Shown here piece by piece: positions 16,964 to 25,662 of a stretch of 64,000 nucleotides of DNA (position 1 is its first letter; each line of letters opens with the position of its first letter). The stretch is from Neoroseomonas lacus (GTDB lineage Bacteria; Pseudomonadota; Alphaproteobacteria; Acetobacterales; Acetobacteraceae): NCBI RefSeq assembly GCF_014644535.1, contig NZ_BMKW01000002.1:273034-337033 (forward strand). Reading direction: 5' to 3'. The position numbers and the translations under genes are program-made. A model generated the notes under the pieces. It saw nothing but the letters and a program-made list of their open reading frames with translations, was not told the DNA's origin and searched no databases.

Positions 16964-17091
16964 CCAGCGGCTGTTCGGGGGACAACCCAGCGCTCGTCAG
17001 TCGCCATTCTGATTCTTGGATCGATCCGCGGCTTCCGTGACACCACGCTTGTTTGCCATTCCTAACGGCGGCGGGGCCGGCAGAAGCCTGA

Positions 17092-17508
17092 TCACATGGA
17101 TGAAGCGGCCGGATCGACGCGCGAAGGTCCTGCTACACATGCGTCTGCAAGGGCGTGCGCCAGGCACTGCGCGATGGTGTCGCCATCGACGGGCTTGTTA
17201 AGATACGCACGGGCACCGGCCTGCATGACCTGTTGGCGCACCGCCTCGGTGGGGAAGCCGGTCATGAAGATGATCGGGATCGAACGGCCCGAGGCGGCCA
17301 GGCTTACCTGCAACTCCGGCCCGGTCATCCCCGGCATCTGAACGTCGAGAATGAGGCAGGCCGGCGGCCGAGGTTCCTCGGTCCTGAGGAATGCGTCCGC
17401 AGAGCCGTAGCAGCGCACGCCATAGCCCAGTGACCGCAGCAGGCTCGAGAGCGAACCCCGTACGGCCTCGTCATCATCGACGACGGCAATCAGGGGAACG
17501 GGATGCAT
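17092..17508 (-). CDS. Single-domain response regulator (CheY-like receiver)
   Basis: This 138-aa protein starts at ATG 17508 behind GGAGG. It contains only a receiver domain: acidic pair V-V-D-D-D-E-A, phospho-acceptor Asp in I-L-D-V-Q-M-P-G-M-T-G, the switch Thr in F-M-T-G-F, and the lysine in L-N-K-P-V. No output domain follows. It sits downstream of the FixL/FixJ-like pair on the same strand, 110 bp after it, so it may act as a phosphate sink or intermediate for that kinase (inference). Confidence 0.9.
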   Translation of the reverse strand: MHPVPLIAVVDDDEAVRGSLSSLLRSLGYGVRCYGSADAFLRTEEPRPPACLILDVQMPGMTGPELQVSLAASGRSIPIIFMTGFPTEAVRQQVMQAGARAYLNKPVDGDTIAQCLAHALADACVAGPSRVDPAASSM

Positions 17509-17618
17509 CGAGACGTACCTCCGCACCGCATGGCTCGGGACAATACCCGGCGCGGCGTGGGTCGGTTATGGCGCAGCGCGGAAGGGCATGGAATCATACG
17601 GAGGTTTGCCCCCGCCAA

Positions 17619-18275
17619 TCATGGTCGTGGCAGGCCTAATGTCTCTGCCTGGCGGACCAACTCGGCCAGGGACCTTGCCAGCATTTTCCGCATGGCGTTG
17701 CCGCGATGAATCTTCACCGTGATCTCGCTGAGTCCCAGCCGACCCGCGACCTGCTTGTTCATCAGCCCGTCGACGACATGGACCATCACCTCGCGCTCGC
17801 GGGCCGTCAGCGTTTCGTATCGGGCGCGAAGACCGTCCACCGCCTGCGTCTCGCGACGGCGCTGCCGGTCGCGCGTGATCGCCACCGAGGCGGCGTCAAG
17901 CATGTCCTGGTCCCTGAACGGCTTGGCTAGAAAATCCACCGCGCCTGCCTTCATGGCTCGGACGCTCATCGGTATGTCACCATGGCCGGTCATGAAGATG
18001 ATCGGCAGTGCGATGCCGCTGCGCGCCAGTTCGCCCTGGAGGTCCAGCCCGCTGATCCCCGGCAGCCGCACATCGAGGATGATGCAGCCGGGCAGATCCG
18101 GCAGCGGTGCCGCAAGCAGCTCGGCGGGGGCGGCATGGAGCCGCGTTGCGAAACCGACGGAACGGAACAGGCTGTCGAGGGACTCCCGCACCGCCGCGTC
18201 GTCGTCCACGATAATGATCATTGCTTCCGGGGTCGGCTTCGCGGGCGTTGCACCGCTCTTTCCTGAGGGCATCAT
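17619..18275 (-). CDS. FixJ-like response regulator (receiver + LuxR HTH)
   Basis: This 218-aa regulator has a receiver (residues ~18-135; I-I-I-V-D-D-D, phospho-Asp in I-L-D-V-R-L-P-G, lysine in A-K-P-F-R-D) and a C-terminal LuxR/FixJ HTH (~150-205; L-T-A-R-E-R-E-V-M and N-K-Q-V-A-G-R-L-G-L-S-E-I-T-V-K). Its start overlaps the stop of the kinase gene by 4 bp, so the two form a cognate pair. Targets are unknown; the oxalate decarboxylase gene diverges from the kinase and is a reasonable candidate. Confidence 0.93.
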   Translation of the reverse strand: MMPSGKSGATPAKPTPEAMIIIVDDDAAVRESLDSLFRSVGFATRLHAAPAELLAAPLPDLPGCIILDVRLPGISGLDLQGELARSGIALPIIFMTGHGDIPMSVRAMKAGAVDFLAKPFRDQDMLDAASVAITRDRQRRRETQAVDGLRARYETLTAREREVMVHVVDGLMNKQVAGRLGLSEITVKIHRGNAMRKMLARSLAELVRQAETLGLPRP

Positions 18276-19906
18276 GCCAGCTCTGTCTCCGCTGCGGGTA
18301 GGCGCAAGATGAAGGCGGTACCCTCACCCTGGCAGCTCTCGACGGCAAGCCGGCCGCCATGCGCCTCGGCCGTCGTGCGGCAAATAGCCAGGCCCATGCC
18401 CAAGCCTTCCTGCCGCGTGGTGAAGAAGGGCTCGAACAGGCGTGGCAGGTCCTCTGGCGCGATGCCTGGCCCGGTGTCACCGACCGTGATCAGGATGCGA
18501 TCCTCGCCGTCGCGGTGTGCGGCGATGCGTAGGCGCCGCGGCGCCGATTGCGCGGCCATGGCCTGGCTCGCATTGACCATAAGGTTCACCAGGATCTGCT
18601 GAAGCTGGATCCGATCGCCGCGCAGCGCCGGCAGACCCGGTGCGACAGCACGGTCAAGCACGACGTGCACGGTCGAAAGCTCGCTTTCGACCAACAGCAC
18701 GGAATCCTCGACGAGCGTCGCGACGTCGAGTAGTTCCATCTGCACCGGCGCCTTCTTCACGAAGGACCTGATGCGCGCGACGATCTGGCTGGCGCGGCGG
18801 CCTTCGGCAACGATACGCGTGATCGACTGCTCGACTTCGGCAAGATCGGGCTCGTCGCGCCGCAACCAGCGCAGACCGGCCTCACCGCTGGTGACGACCG
18901 CCATCAAGGGCTGGTTCACCTCATGCGCAATCGAGGCCGAAAGTTCGCCGAGGGTGGCGGTGCGCGCGGCGTGGGCCAGTTCGGCCTGGGCGCGCAGCAG
19001 CGCGTGCTGTGCCTGCCGTCGTTCGGTGGTGTCCACGACGAAGATCAATACCGTTCCGTCGGGGTCCTCCCGCGGCGGGAAGGTAATAGAGAGAAGCGCA
19101 GGAAGCGTGTTGCCGTTTGCACGCATGATCTCCGCCTCAGCCTCGAAAAAAGCGTCGCCGCGCAGATAGGCGTCGAGCGTTTCGGCGAAAATGCGCTCGC
19201 TCACCATCAGAAAGTTGTGCGCGGTGCCGATGATTGGCGCAGCGGTGTCCCAGCCCAACATGACAAGCATCGCTGGATTGACGTCGACTATGCGGATCAA
19301 TCCCCGCAGTCGTCGTACAGTGGCGTCTCGGTCTTGCGGTGCCCCGCCAACGGCACTGCGGATTGCGCGCCAATCCTCCTCCACGATGCCGATGCGGCTG
19401 GCATCGAACATACGCCTATAGCGCCGCTCGCTGCGCAACAAAGCGCCAGCGGCGGTCTGTCCCTGGAGCACGAGCACGCCGGCGATGGCGATCGCTGCGA
19501 GGCTGACGAAGACACGAAGGGTTGGTGAGCCGATGTGACGAAACCCATGCGTGTCGGCATAAGCGTAGATGGTCAGCAGGATTGCCACGCCGGCAGCGAT
19601 CAGGGTGTCACGCCGGCGCCCCGAGCGGCCGGAGATCAATACCACCACGACGTAAAGAACGGCGACCGCGCCGTCGATCGGCGTGAGGATGTCCACGAGG
19701 AATATGGCCAGGGTCAGCAGGCCCGCCGGGATCCAAAGGTGGCCGAGGCGCGGCGCGTGATGAGAGGGTCGAAGGCCTGATGACCACTCATCCTTCGCTG
19801 TCCCGCTGCTCTGCATATTCCCGATCCCCAACTGTCCAGCGGACACAGAATGTCCCGCCGAAGGAATGGCCGAAACCATACTCAGGTTTGACCGTGGGTG
19901 AGGCAA
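18272..19906 (-). CDS. Membrane PAS sensor histidine kinase (FixL-like)
   Basis: This 544-aa protein (an alternative start at 19816 gives 514 aa) has membrane segments near residues 57-75, 78-93, 100-118 and 130-148, then a PAS-like domain (~160-300). The HisKA box has His328 in S-A-S-I-A-H-E-V-N-Q-P-L, and the ATPase domain has N-L-M-V-N-A-S-Q-A-M, G-D-T-G-P-G-I-A-P and G-M-G-L-A-I-C. The H-E-V-N-Q-P-L-M version of the H box is typical of FixL/DctB-like kinases. No heme-binding motif was identified, so the signal is unknown. It is divergent from oxdC, with ~120-210 bp between starts. Confidence 0.92.
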   Translation of the reverse strand: MPHPRSNLSMVSAIPSAGHSVSAGQLGIGNMQSSGTAKDEWSSGLRPSHHAPRLGHLWIPAGLLTLAIFLVDILTPIDGAVAVLYVVVVLISGRSGRRRDTLIAAGVAILLTIYAYADTHGFRHIGSPTLRVFVSLAAIAIAGVLVLQGQTAAGALLRSERRYRRMFDASRIGIVEEDWRAIRSAVGGAPQDRDATVRRLRGLIRIVDVNPAMLVMLGWDTAAPIIGTAHNFLMVSERIFAETLDAYLRGDAFFEAEAEIMRANGNTLPALLSITFPPREDPDGTVLIFVVDTTERRQAQHALLRAQAELAHAARTATLGELSASIAHEVNQPLMAVVTSGEAGLRWLRRDEPDLAEVEQSITRIVAEGRRASQIVARIRSFVKKAPVQMELLDVATLVEDSVLLVESELSTVHVVLDRAVAPGLPALRGDRIQLQQILVNLMVNASQAMAAQSAPRRLRIAAHRDGEDRILITVGDTGPGIAPEDLPRLFEPFFTTRQEGLGMGLAICRTTAEAHGGRLAVESCQGEGTAFILRLPAAETELA

Positions 19907-20028
19907 CCCGGAGGCCGGATGTCATGCCTTCAGGAAAGATTTGGTGCTGCAGATCGAAAGACCGCCGCCGTCCAACATGTGTGAATGGCCTTGCAGGCAA
20001 AGTCGTGCTTGCGCAGTCAGAAGGGGCC

Positions 20029-21267
20029 ATGATGTCTTCGATCAGCCGTCGCAGCCTGACCGGCATCGCGGGTGCCACGCTCGCCATCCCGGCTTCCGCC
20101 ACCGGTTTCGGCAATCCCGACCGCCCCGCGGAAGGCGCGGTGAACGCCTCGCCCCAGGCGTTGAGCGACCCGGGGCCGCGGACACCGGCGATCACGCGGC
20201 AGTTTCCGTCCTCCTTCTCCCCGCCCCCGACCGATGTCGGGACGATGCAGCCCTTCTGGAGTTCCTTCAACATTGCGCATCGCCGGATCCAGGGTGGCGG
20301 ATGGGCACGCCAGGTCACGCAGGAGGGGTTCCCTATTGCCACGACCATCTCCGGCGTGAACATGCGGCTCGCCGCTGGCGGTATCCGTGAACTGCATTGG
20401 CATACGGCCTCCGAATGGGCCTACATGACCGCGGGTCGATGCCGCATCACGGTGATGGACGCCAAAGGACGCGCCTATGTCCAAGATGTCGGCGTCGGCG
20501 ATCTGTGGTTCTTTCCGGCGGGCCTGCCGCACTCGCTTCAGGGGCTCGGCCCGGACGGGTGCGAATTCCTGATCGCCTTCGACGATGGATCCCAGTCGGA
20601 ATACAATACGCTGCTGTTGAGCGACTGGGTGGCGCATACGCCGCCGGAAATCCTTGCCGCCAACTTCGGCGTGCCAGCCGACAGCTTCCGCGACATCCCG
20701 CTCACAGACCTGTGGATCTTCCAGGGCACCGAACCGGGGCCACTCGCCGCCGACCAGGCGGCAGTACGCTCGGGCGGCACGCCGCCCGAACCATTCACCT
20801 TCTCGCTCGCCTCGCTACCGCCGCTGAAGGAATCCCGCGGAGGATCAATCCGGCTCGCCGACAGTTCGAACTTCAAGGCGTCGAAGACGATTGCCGCCGG
20901 GCTGGAGACGATCAAGCCCGGTGGCGTCCGCACCATGCATTGGCACCCGAACGCGGATGAATGGCAGTACTACATCCAGGGGCAGGGTCGCATGACCGTT
21001 TTTTCGGCCGGGCCGCGCGCGCAGACCGCAGACTTCCATGCCGGTGACGTGGGTGTCGTACCTCGCGCCAGCGGTCACTATGTGCAGAACACCGGCGACA
21101 CGGACCTGGTCTTTCTCGCGCTGTTCCGCGCCGCCGAGTACCAGGAAGTCTCGTTGATCGAGTGGCTGAAGCGCACGCCATCGGCGATGGTCGCGCAGCA
21201 TCTCCGTATGGATCCGACCGTGCTAGCGCGACTGGCATCCGAAGACCCGGGCGTCGCGCCACGATAG
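20029..21267 (+). CDS. oxdC: Oxalate decarboxylase (bicupin), Tat-exported
   Basis: This 412-aa protein starts at ATG 20029 (or the adjacent ATG at 20032). The N-terminus has a twin-arginine signal (S-R-R-S-L followed by a hydrophobic stretch ending near A-S-A-T). Two cupin domains each carry the Mn ligands: H123, H125, E129, H168 in the first; H304, H306, E311, H350 in the second. The flexible lid of the first domain reads S190-E-Y-N-T194, corresponding to SENST in B. subtilis OxdC, so the Glu needed for decarboxylation (E162 there) is kept. The reaction is oxalate + H+ -> formate + CO2. An exported enzyme would release formate in the periplasm, next to genes for an FdhF-type enzyme and cytochrome bd. 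Confidence 0.92.
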   Translation: MMSSISRRSLTGIAGATLAIPASATGFGNPDRPAEGAVNASPQALSDPGPRTPAITRQFPSSFSPPPTDVGTMQPFWSSFNIAHRRIQGGGWARQVTQEGFPIATTISGVNMRLAAGGIRELHWHTASEWAYMTAGRCRITVMDAKGRAYVQDVGVGDLWFFPAGLPHSLQGLGPDGCEFLIAFDDGSQSEYNTLLLSDWVAHTPPEILAANFGVPADSFRDIPLTDLWIFQGTEPGPLAADQAAVRSGGTPPEPFTFSLASLPPLKESRGGSIRLADSSNFKASKTIAAGLETIKPGGVRTMHWHPNADEWQYYIQGQGRMTVFSAGPRAQTADFHAGDVGVVPRASGHYVQNTGDTDLVFLALFRAAEYQEVSLIEWLKRTPSAMVAQHLRMDPTVLARLASEDPGVAPR

Positions 21268-21277
21268 ATCGTCAGAC

Positions 21278-21302
21278 GAAGGCATGAACGGAGCATGCCT
21301 TC
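21278..21302. terminator. Perfect hairpin after oxdC
   Basis: GAAGGCATG and CATGCCTTC (21278-21286 and 21294-21302) form a 9-bp perfect inverted repeat with a 7-nt loop, 10 bp after the oxdC stop. There is no downstream T-run. It probably ends or attenuates transcription before dps copy 2. Confidence 0.55.
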
Positions 21303-21411
21303 CTCCGATTCACCTGATCGATCGGGAACCCCAGCGTTTCCGGCAGCTGTCCGGGGTTTGGCGCGACGTATCGTGCGCTGATGCCGGCCGGGCCCACGAA
21401 GGAGAGATGCG

Positions 21412-21930
21412 ATGAATGACACCGTTCGTGCCGCCCGACGGAAGGCGCCTCCGCGCACACCGACCGACCTGGGCCCCAACGCCACTAAGGACATCTCGGT
21501 CGCGCTGACCGGCGTCCTGGCCGACATGTTCGCGCTCTACCTCAAGACCAAGAACTTCCACTGGCACCTCTCCGGCCCGCATTTCCGCGACTACCACCTG
21601 ATGCTCGACGAGCAGGGCGATCAGATATTCGCGACGACCGACGCGCTGGCCGAACGTGTCCGCAAGGTGGGCGGCACGACGCTGCGGTCGATCGGTCACA
21701 TCGCTCGGCTGCAACGGCTGTCCGACAATGAAGCGGACTACGTCCCGCCCGAAGATATGCTGGCGGAACTGGCGGATGACAATCGCCAGCTGATCGGCTT
21801 CCTGCGTGCCGCTCATGCGGTTTGCGACGCGCACAACGACGTCGGCTCGACCAGCGCGATCGAGGTCTGGATCGACGAGGCCGAACGTCGCGCATGGTTC
21901 CTTTTCGAATGCACGCGTTCAGCTGCCTGA
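21412..21930 (+). CDS. dps: Dps-family protein (copy 2)
   Basis: This 172-aa protein starts at ATG 21412 with GGAGAG upstream. It has the same ferroxidase motif as copy 1, with one change (H-W-H-L-S-G instead of H-W-H-M-S-G), and most other differences are conservative. It sits between oxdC and the FdhF/YdeP-like gene, 39 bp before the latter, so it may belong to that operon. Having two such similar copies in one 64-kb window is unusual and suggests a duplication or two mixed-cage subunits. Confidence 0.93.
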   Translation: MNDTVRAARRKAPPRTPTDLGPNATKDISVALTGVLADMFALYLKTKNFHWHLSGPHFRDYHLMLDEQGDQIFATTDALAERVRKVGGTTLRSIGHIARLQRLSDNEADYVPPEDMLAELADDNRQLIGFLRAAHAVCDAHNDVGSTSAIEVWIDEAERRAWFLFECTRSAA

Positions 21931-21969
21931 CGACCTGCCTAGCCACGTTCCTCACCACCGGAGGGCCCG

Positions 21970-24270
21970 ATGTCGGAAAAGCCACGTATTCGACGCTATG
22001 ACGAGCCGGCCGGCGGCTGGGGCGCCTTGTGGGCCGTTGGAAGCCATTTGATCGAGCAGGATATCCCCATCAAGGGTGCCACCACCCTACTGCGCATGAA
22101 TCAACCCGAGGGATTCGACTGCCCCGGCTGCGCCTGGCCCGACCCGAAGCACACTTCGTCCTTCGAGTTCTGCGAGAACGGCGCGAAGGCCATCGCCTGG
22201 GAGGTCACGACCAAGCGCTGCACGCCCGAGTTCTTCGCGGAACACAGCGTCACCGATCTGGGTGGCTGGAGCGACTATCAGCTCGAGATGGCCGGGCGCC
22301 TCACACACCCCATGACGTATGACGCAGCAAGCGACCGTTATGTGCCGATCGGCTGGGACGATGCCTTCGCGACCATCGCGCGGCATCTGATCGCGCTGCC
22401 CGACCCCAACATGGCGGAATTCTACACCTCGGGCCGGACGTCGAACGAGGCCGCCTTCCTGTATCAGCTCTTCGTCCGGGAATTTGGCACCAACAATTTC
22501 CCCGACTGCTCGAACATGTGCCACGAGGCAACCAGCGTCGGCCTTCCGCAATCGATCGGGGTCGGCAAGGGAACCGTGCTGCTCGAGGATTTCGACAAGA
22601 CCGACTGCATCTTCATCTTCGGCCAGAATCCGGGCACCAACAGTCCGCGGATGATGACAAGCCTGCGAGACGCCTCGCGCCGCGGGGTGCCGATCATCTC
22701 GTTCAATCCCTTCCGCGAACGTGCGCTCGAACGCTTCCAAGCACCGCAGAATCCGGTCGAGATGCTTTCCTTGACCTCGACACCGATCAGCGAGGCGTTG
22801 CATCAGGTCCGGGTCGGTGGCGACATTGCCGTCCTCAAGGGCCTGATGAAGGTGATGGTCGAGGAGGATGAACAGACCCGCAAAGAGAATACGGGCCCGA
22901 TCCTCGACTGGGACTTCATCCGAGGCCACACGACAGGCGTAGAGGCGCTCATCGTCGACCTGAAGACGACCACCTGGCCGGATATCGAGGCGCGGTCTGG
23001 GCTCCAGCGGTCTGCCATCGAGGAAGCCGCGCACATCTACATGCGTGCGCAGCGCGCCATCGTCGTCTATGGGATGGGGCTGACGCAGCACCGCCATGGC
23101 GCGCGCAACGTTCAGCAACTCGCCAATCTCTGCCTGCTGCGCGGCAATATCGGGAAGGACGGTGCCGGGATCTGCCCGGTGCGCGGCCATTCCAATGTTC
23201 AGGGTGACCGCACCGTCGGCATCACCGAGATTCCGACGCCGGAATTCCTTTCGCGGCTGGGATCTCATTTCGGGTTCACGCCGCCCCAGGCCCATGGCCA
23301 CAACGTCGTCACCGCGCTGGAGGCGATGGGGCGCGGCCAGTCGCGCGTCTTCTTCGCCATGGGAGGCAATATCGCCGCGGCCATCCCGGACTGGCAGGTC
23401 ACCCATGCCGCCTTCCGCGGCCTCGACCTGACAGTGCATGTCTCGACCAAGCTCAACCGCAGCCATCTGGTGCACGGGAAGGCGGCACTGATCCTGCCCT
23501 GCCTCGGCCGCACAGAGATCGACCGCCAGGCGGGCGGCCGGCAATCCGTCAGCGTCGAGGATTCGATGTCGATGGTTCATGCCTCGCGCGGGATGAACCG
23601 CCCCGCTTCGGAGCACCTGAGGAGCGAGCCGGCCATTGTCGCCGGTATTGCCCGCGCGACGCTCGGCAAGCGCTCGGTGGTCGATTGGGAGGGGATGGTG
23701 GCCGACTACGACCGCATCCGCGACGCCATCGAGGCGGTCTTCCCCATTTTCCAGGGCTACAATGACCGCATCCGGGTTCCCGGCGGCTTCCATCTGACCT
23801 CAATGGCACGCGAGCGCATCTGGGCGACGCCGTCCGGCAAGGCCAATCTCCTGCTCTATGATGGCCTCTCCGAGGATCCCGACCCGGAGGATGCCGAAAT
23901 CCTCTGGCTGACCAGTGTCCGCAGCCACGACCAGTACAACACGACGATCTATTCCATGTCCGACCGCTACCGCGGCGTCTTCGGCCGGCGCGACGTGCTG
24001 TTCATCAGCGAGGCCGAGATCGCCCGGCGGGGCCTCTCACCCGGCGATCGTGTCGACCTCGTGACAGAATCGTCCGATGGGATCGAGCGCGCCGTACACG
24101 GTTTCGAACTCGTCCCCTACGCTTTTCCCGACCGGAGCTGCGCCGCCTACTACCCGGAGACCAATCCGCTGGTGCCGCTCGGGGCCTACGATCCCATGAG
24201 CTTCACGCCGTCCTACAAGGGCATACCGATCCGCATCCGGCGCGCCCAGCCCGCGACGGAGGTGCGCTGA
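21970..24270 (+). CDS. FdhF/YdeP-family molybdopterin oxidoreductase
   Basis: This 766-aa enzyme starts at ATG 21970 behind GGAGGG. The N-terminal Fe-S region has F-D-C-P-G-C-A-W-P-D (Cys51, Cys54) and F-E-F-C-E-N-G (Cys68), as in YdeP-type proteins; Cys84 is a fourth candidate. The probable molybdenum ligand is Cys184 in S-N-M-C-H-E-A-T-S-V, aligned to the selenocysteine of E. coli FdhF, with the adjacent His retained. Further motifs include G-Q-N-P-G-T-N-S-P and G-H-S-N-V-Q-G-D-R. YdeP relatives are linked to acid resistance in E. coli, and their substrate is uncertain. The neighbours (fdhD, oxdC, cydAB) make formate oxidation a plausible but unproven role. Confidence 0.9.
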   Translation: MSEKPRIRRYDEPAGGWGALWAVGSHLIEQDIPIKGATTLLRMNQPEGFDCPGCAWPDPKHTSSFEFCENGAKAIAWEVTTKRCTPEFFAEHSVTDLGGWSDYQLEMAGRLTHPMTYDAASDRYVPIGWDDAFATIARHLIALPDPNMAEFYTSGRTSNEAAFLYQLFVREFGTNNFPDCSNMCHEATSVGLPQSIGVGKGTVLLEDFDKTDCIFIFGQNPGTNSPRMMTSLRDASRRGVPIISFNPFRERALERFQAPQNPVEMLSLTSTPISEALHQVRVGGDIAVLKGLMKVMVEEDEQTRKENTGPILDWDFIRGHTTGVEALIVDLKTTTWPDIEARSGLQRSAIEEAAHIYMRAQRAIVVYGMGLTQHRHGARNVQQLANLCLLRGNIGKDGAGICPVRGHSNVQGDRTVGITEIPTPEFLSRLGSHFGFTPPQAHGHNVVTALEAMGRGQSRVFFAMGGNIAAAIPDWQVTHAAFRGLDLTVHVSTKLNRSHLVHGKAALILPCLGRTEIDRQAGGRQSVSVEDSMSMVHASRGMNRPASEHLRSEPAIVAGIARATLGKRSVVDWEGMVADYDRIRDAIEAVFPIFQGYNDRIRVPGGFHLTSMARERIWATPSGKANLLLYDGLSEDPDPEDAEILWLTSVRSHDQYNTTIYSMSDRYRGVFGRRDVLFISEAEIARRGLSPGDRVDLVTESSDGIERAVHGFELVPYAFPDRSCAAYYPETNPLVPLGAYDPMSFTPSYKGIPIRIRRAQPATEVR

Positions 24271-24272
24271 AC

Positions 24273-25658
24273 ATGGACGCGGTTATACTCGCGAGGCTGC
24301 AATTCGCCTTCACCGTCGGCTTCCACATCTTGTGGCCGACCTTCACCATTGGGCTGGCGGGATTCCTGGCGCTGCTCAGCGTTCTGTGGTGGCGCACCGG
24401 ACGGCCTGTCTATCGTGACCTGTTCCGGTTTTGGAGCCGGATCTTCGCTCTGGCCTTCGGCATGGGCGTGGTGACCGGCCTTGTGCTCAGTTACCAGATA
24501 GGCACCAATTGGGCCGGCTTCTCCCGCGCTGTGTCCAATGTCATCGGACCGCTCTTCGCCTATGAGGTGCTGACCGCCTTTTTCCTCGAAGCTGGCTTCA
24601 TCGGCATCATGCTTTTCGGCGAAGGTCGCGTCAGCCGGGGCGCCCATGCCTTCGCCTGCTGCATGGTGTCATTCGGCACGCTGCTCTCGGCAACTTGGAT
24701 CCTCGCCGCTAACAGTTGGATGCAGACGCCGGCTGGTGCGGTGGCCGATGCCGACGGCATCTTCCATGTTGTCGACTGGTGGAGCGTCGTCTTCACGCCC
24801 TCCTTCCCACACCGCCTCGCCCATATGGTCGTGGCGAGTTTCATCACGTCGGCCTTTGTCATCGCCGGCGTCTCCTGCTTCCACCTCTGGCGCGGCCGCC
24901 ATCCGGAGGCGAGCCGGCTGGGACTTTCCCTCGCCATGTGGATGGCGCTGATCCTGACCCCGACCCAGATCCTGCTGGGCGACATGCATGGGCGGAACAC
25001 CTTGGTCCATCAGCCAACCAAGCTGGCCGCAATGGAAGGGCTCTGGCAGACCACCCGCGGCGCTCCGATGACAATCATCGCCTGGCCGGATATGGAACAG
25101 GCGCGCAATCTCTATGCGATCGAGGTGCCGCATCTGGCGAGCCTCTACCTGACTCATTCGTGGAACGGCGAGGTACGAGGCCTCGATGCCGTGCCGCGCG
25201 CAGACTGGCCGAACGTGCCGATCGTCTTCTTCGCGTTCCGCATCATGGTGGGCATCGGCGTCGTGCTGTTGGCAACGGCGGTGACGGGCGCAATCCTGCG
25301 CCTGCGCGGTCGGCTCTACAGCAGTCGCTGGTTTCATTTCCTGGCCATGGGAACCGCGCCGCTCGGCTTCATCGCGGTGCTTGCCGGCTGGACCACGACA
25401 GAGGCTGGGCGTCAGCCCTGGGTCGTCTACGGCGCGCTCCGCACCGCCGATGCGGTGTCACCGGTCGCAGCCCATGCGGTGCTGCTGAGCCTGCTGCTCT
25501 TCGTTGTGATCTACGCGGCGCTGCTGCTGGTCTTTCTATGGTTCATCGCACGCATCCTGTTGCGCGGACCGCAGATTCTCGGCCCCGGCGCGCCCGTGCC
25601 TGCGCGCCGGCCGACCGTGATGGCCGGGACCGTGGCCGACCTCAATCCGGGAGACTAA
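24273..25658 (+). CDS. cydA: Cytochrome bd quinol oxidase subunit I
   Basis: This 461-aa membrane protein starts 3 bp after the molybdoenzyme stop. It has nine or so membrane segments. The heme b595 ligand candidate is His18 in V-G-F-H-I-L-W-P. The quinol-binding region includes T-P-S-F-P-H-R-L-A-H and L-L-G-D-M-H-G-R-N, and the conserved G-R-Q-P-W-V-V-Y-G lies near residue 375. The Q-loop is short, as in cyanide-insensitive (CioA) types. It oxidises quinol and reduces O2 to water. Position in one operon with an FdhF-type enzyme suggests a direct electron route through quinones. Confidence 0.95.
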   Translation: MDAVILARLQFAFTVGFHILWPTFTIGLAGFLALLSVLWWRTGRPVYRDLFRFWSRIFALAFGMGVVTGLVLSYQIGTNWAGFSRAVSNVIGPLFAYEVLTAFFLEAGFIGIMLFGEGRVSRGAHAFACCMVSFGTLLSATWILAANSWMQTPAGAVADADGIFHVVDWWSVVFTPSFPHRLAHMVVASFITSAFVIAGVSCFHLWRGRHPEASRLGLSLAMWMALILTPTQILLGDMHGRNTLVHQPTKLAAMEGLWQTTRGAPMTIIAWPDMEQARNLYAIEVPHLASLYLTHSWNGEVRGLDAVPRADWPNVPIVFFAFRIMVGIGVVLLATAVTGAILRLRGRLYSSRWFHFLAMGTAPLGFIAVLAGWTTTEAGRQPWVVYGALRTADAVSPVAAHAVLLSLLLFVVIYAALLLVFLWFIARILLRGPQILGPGAPVPARRPTVMAGTVADLNPGD

Positions 25659-25662
25659 GCCA

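Noticed and set aside
22087..23793. 568-aa minus-strand ORF
   Set aside because: Antisense of the molybdoenzyme gene; long only because of high G+C content.
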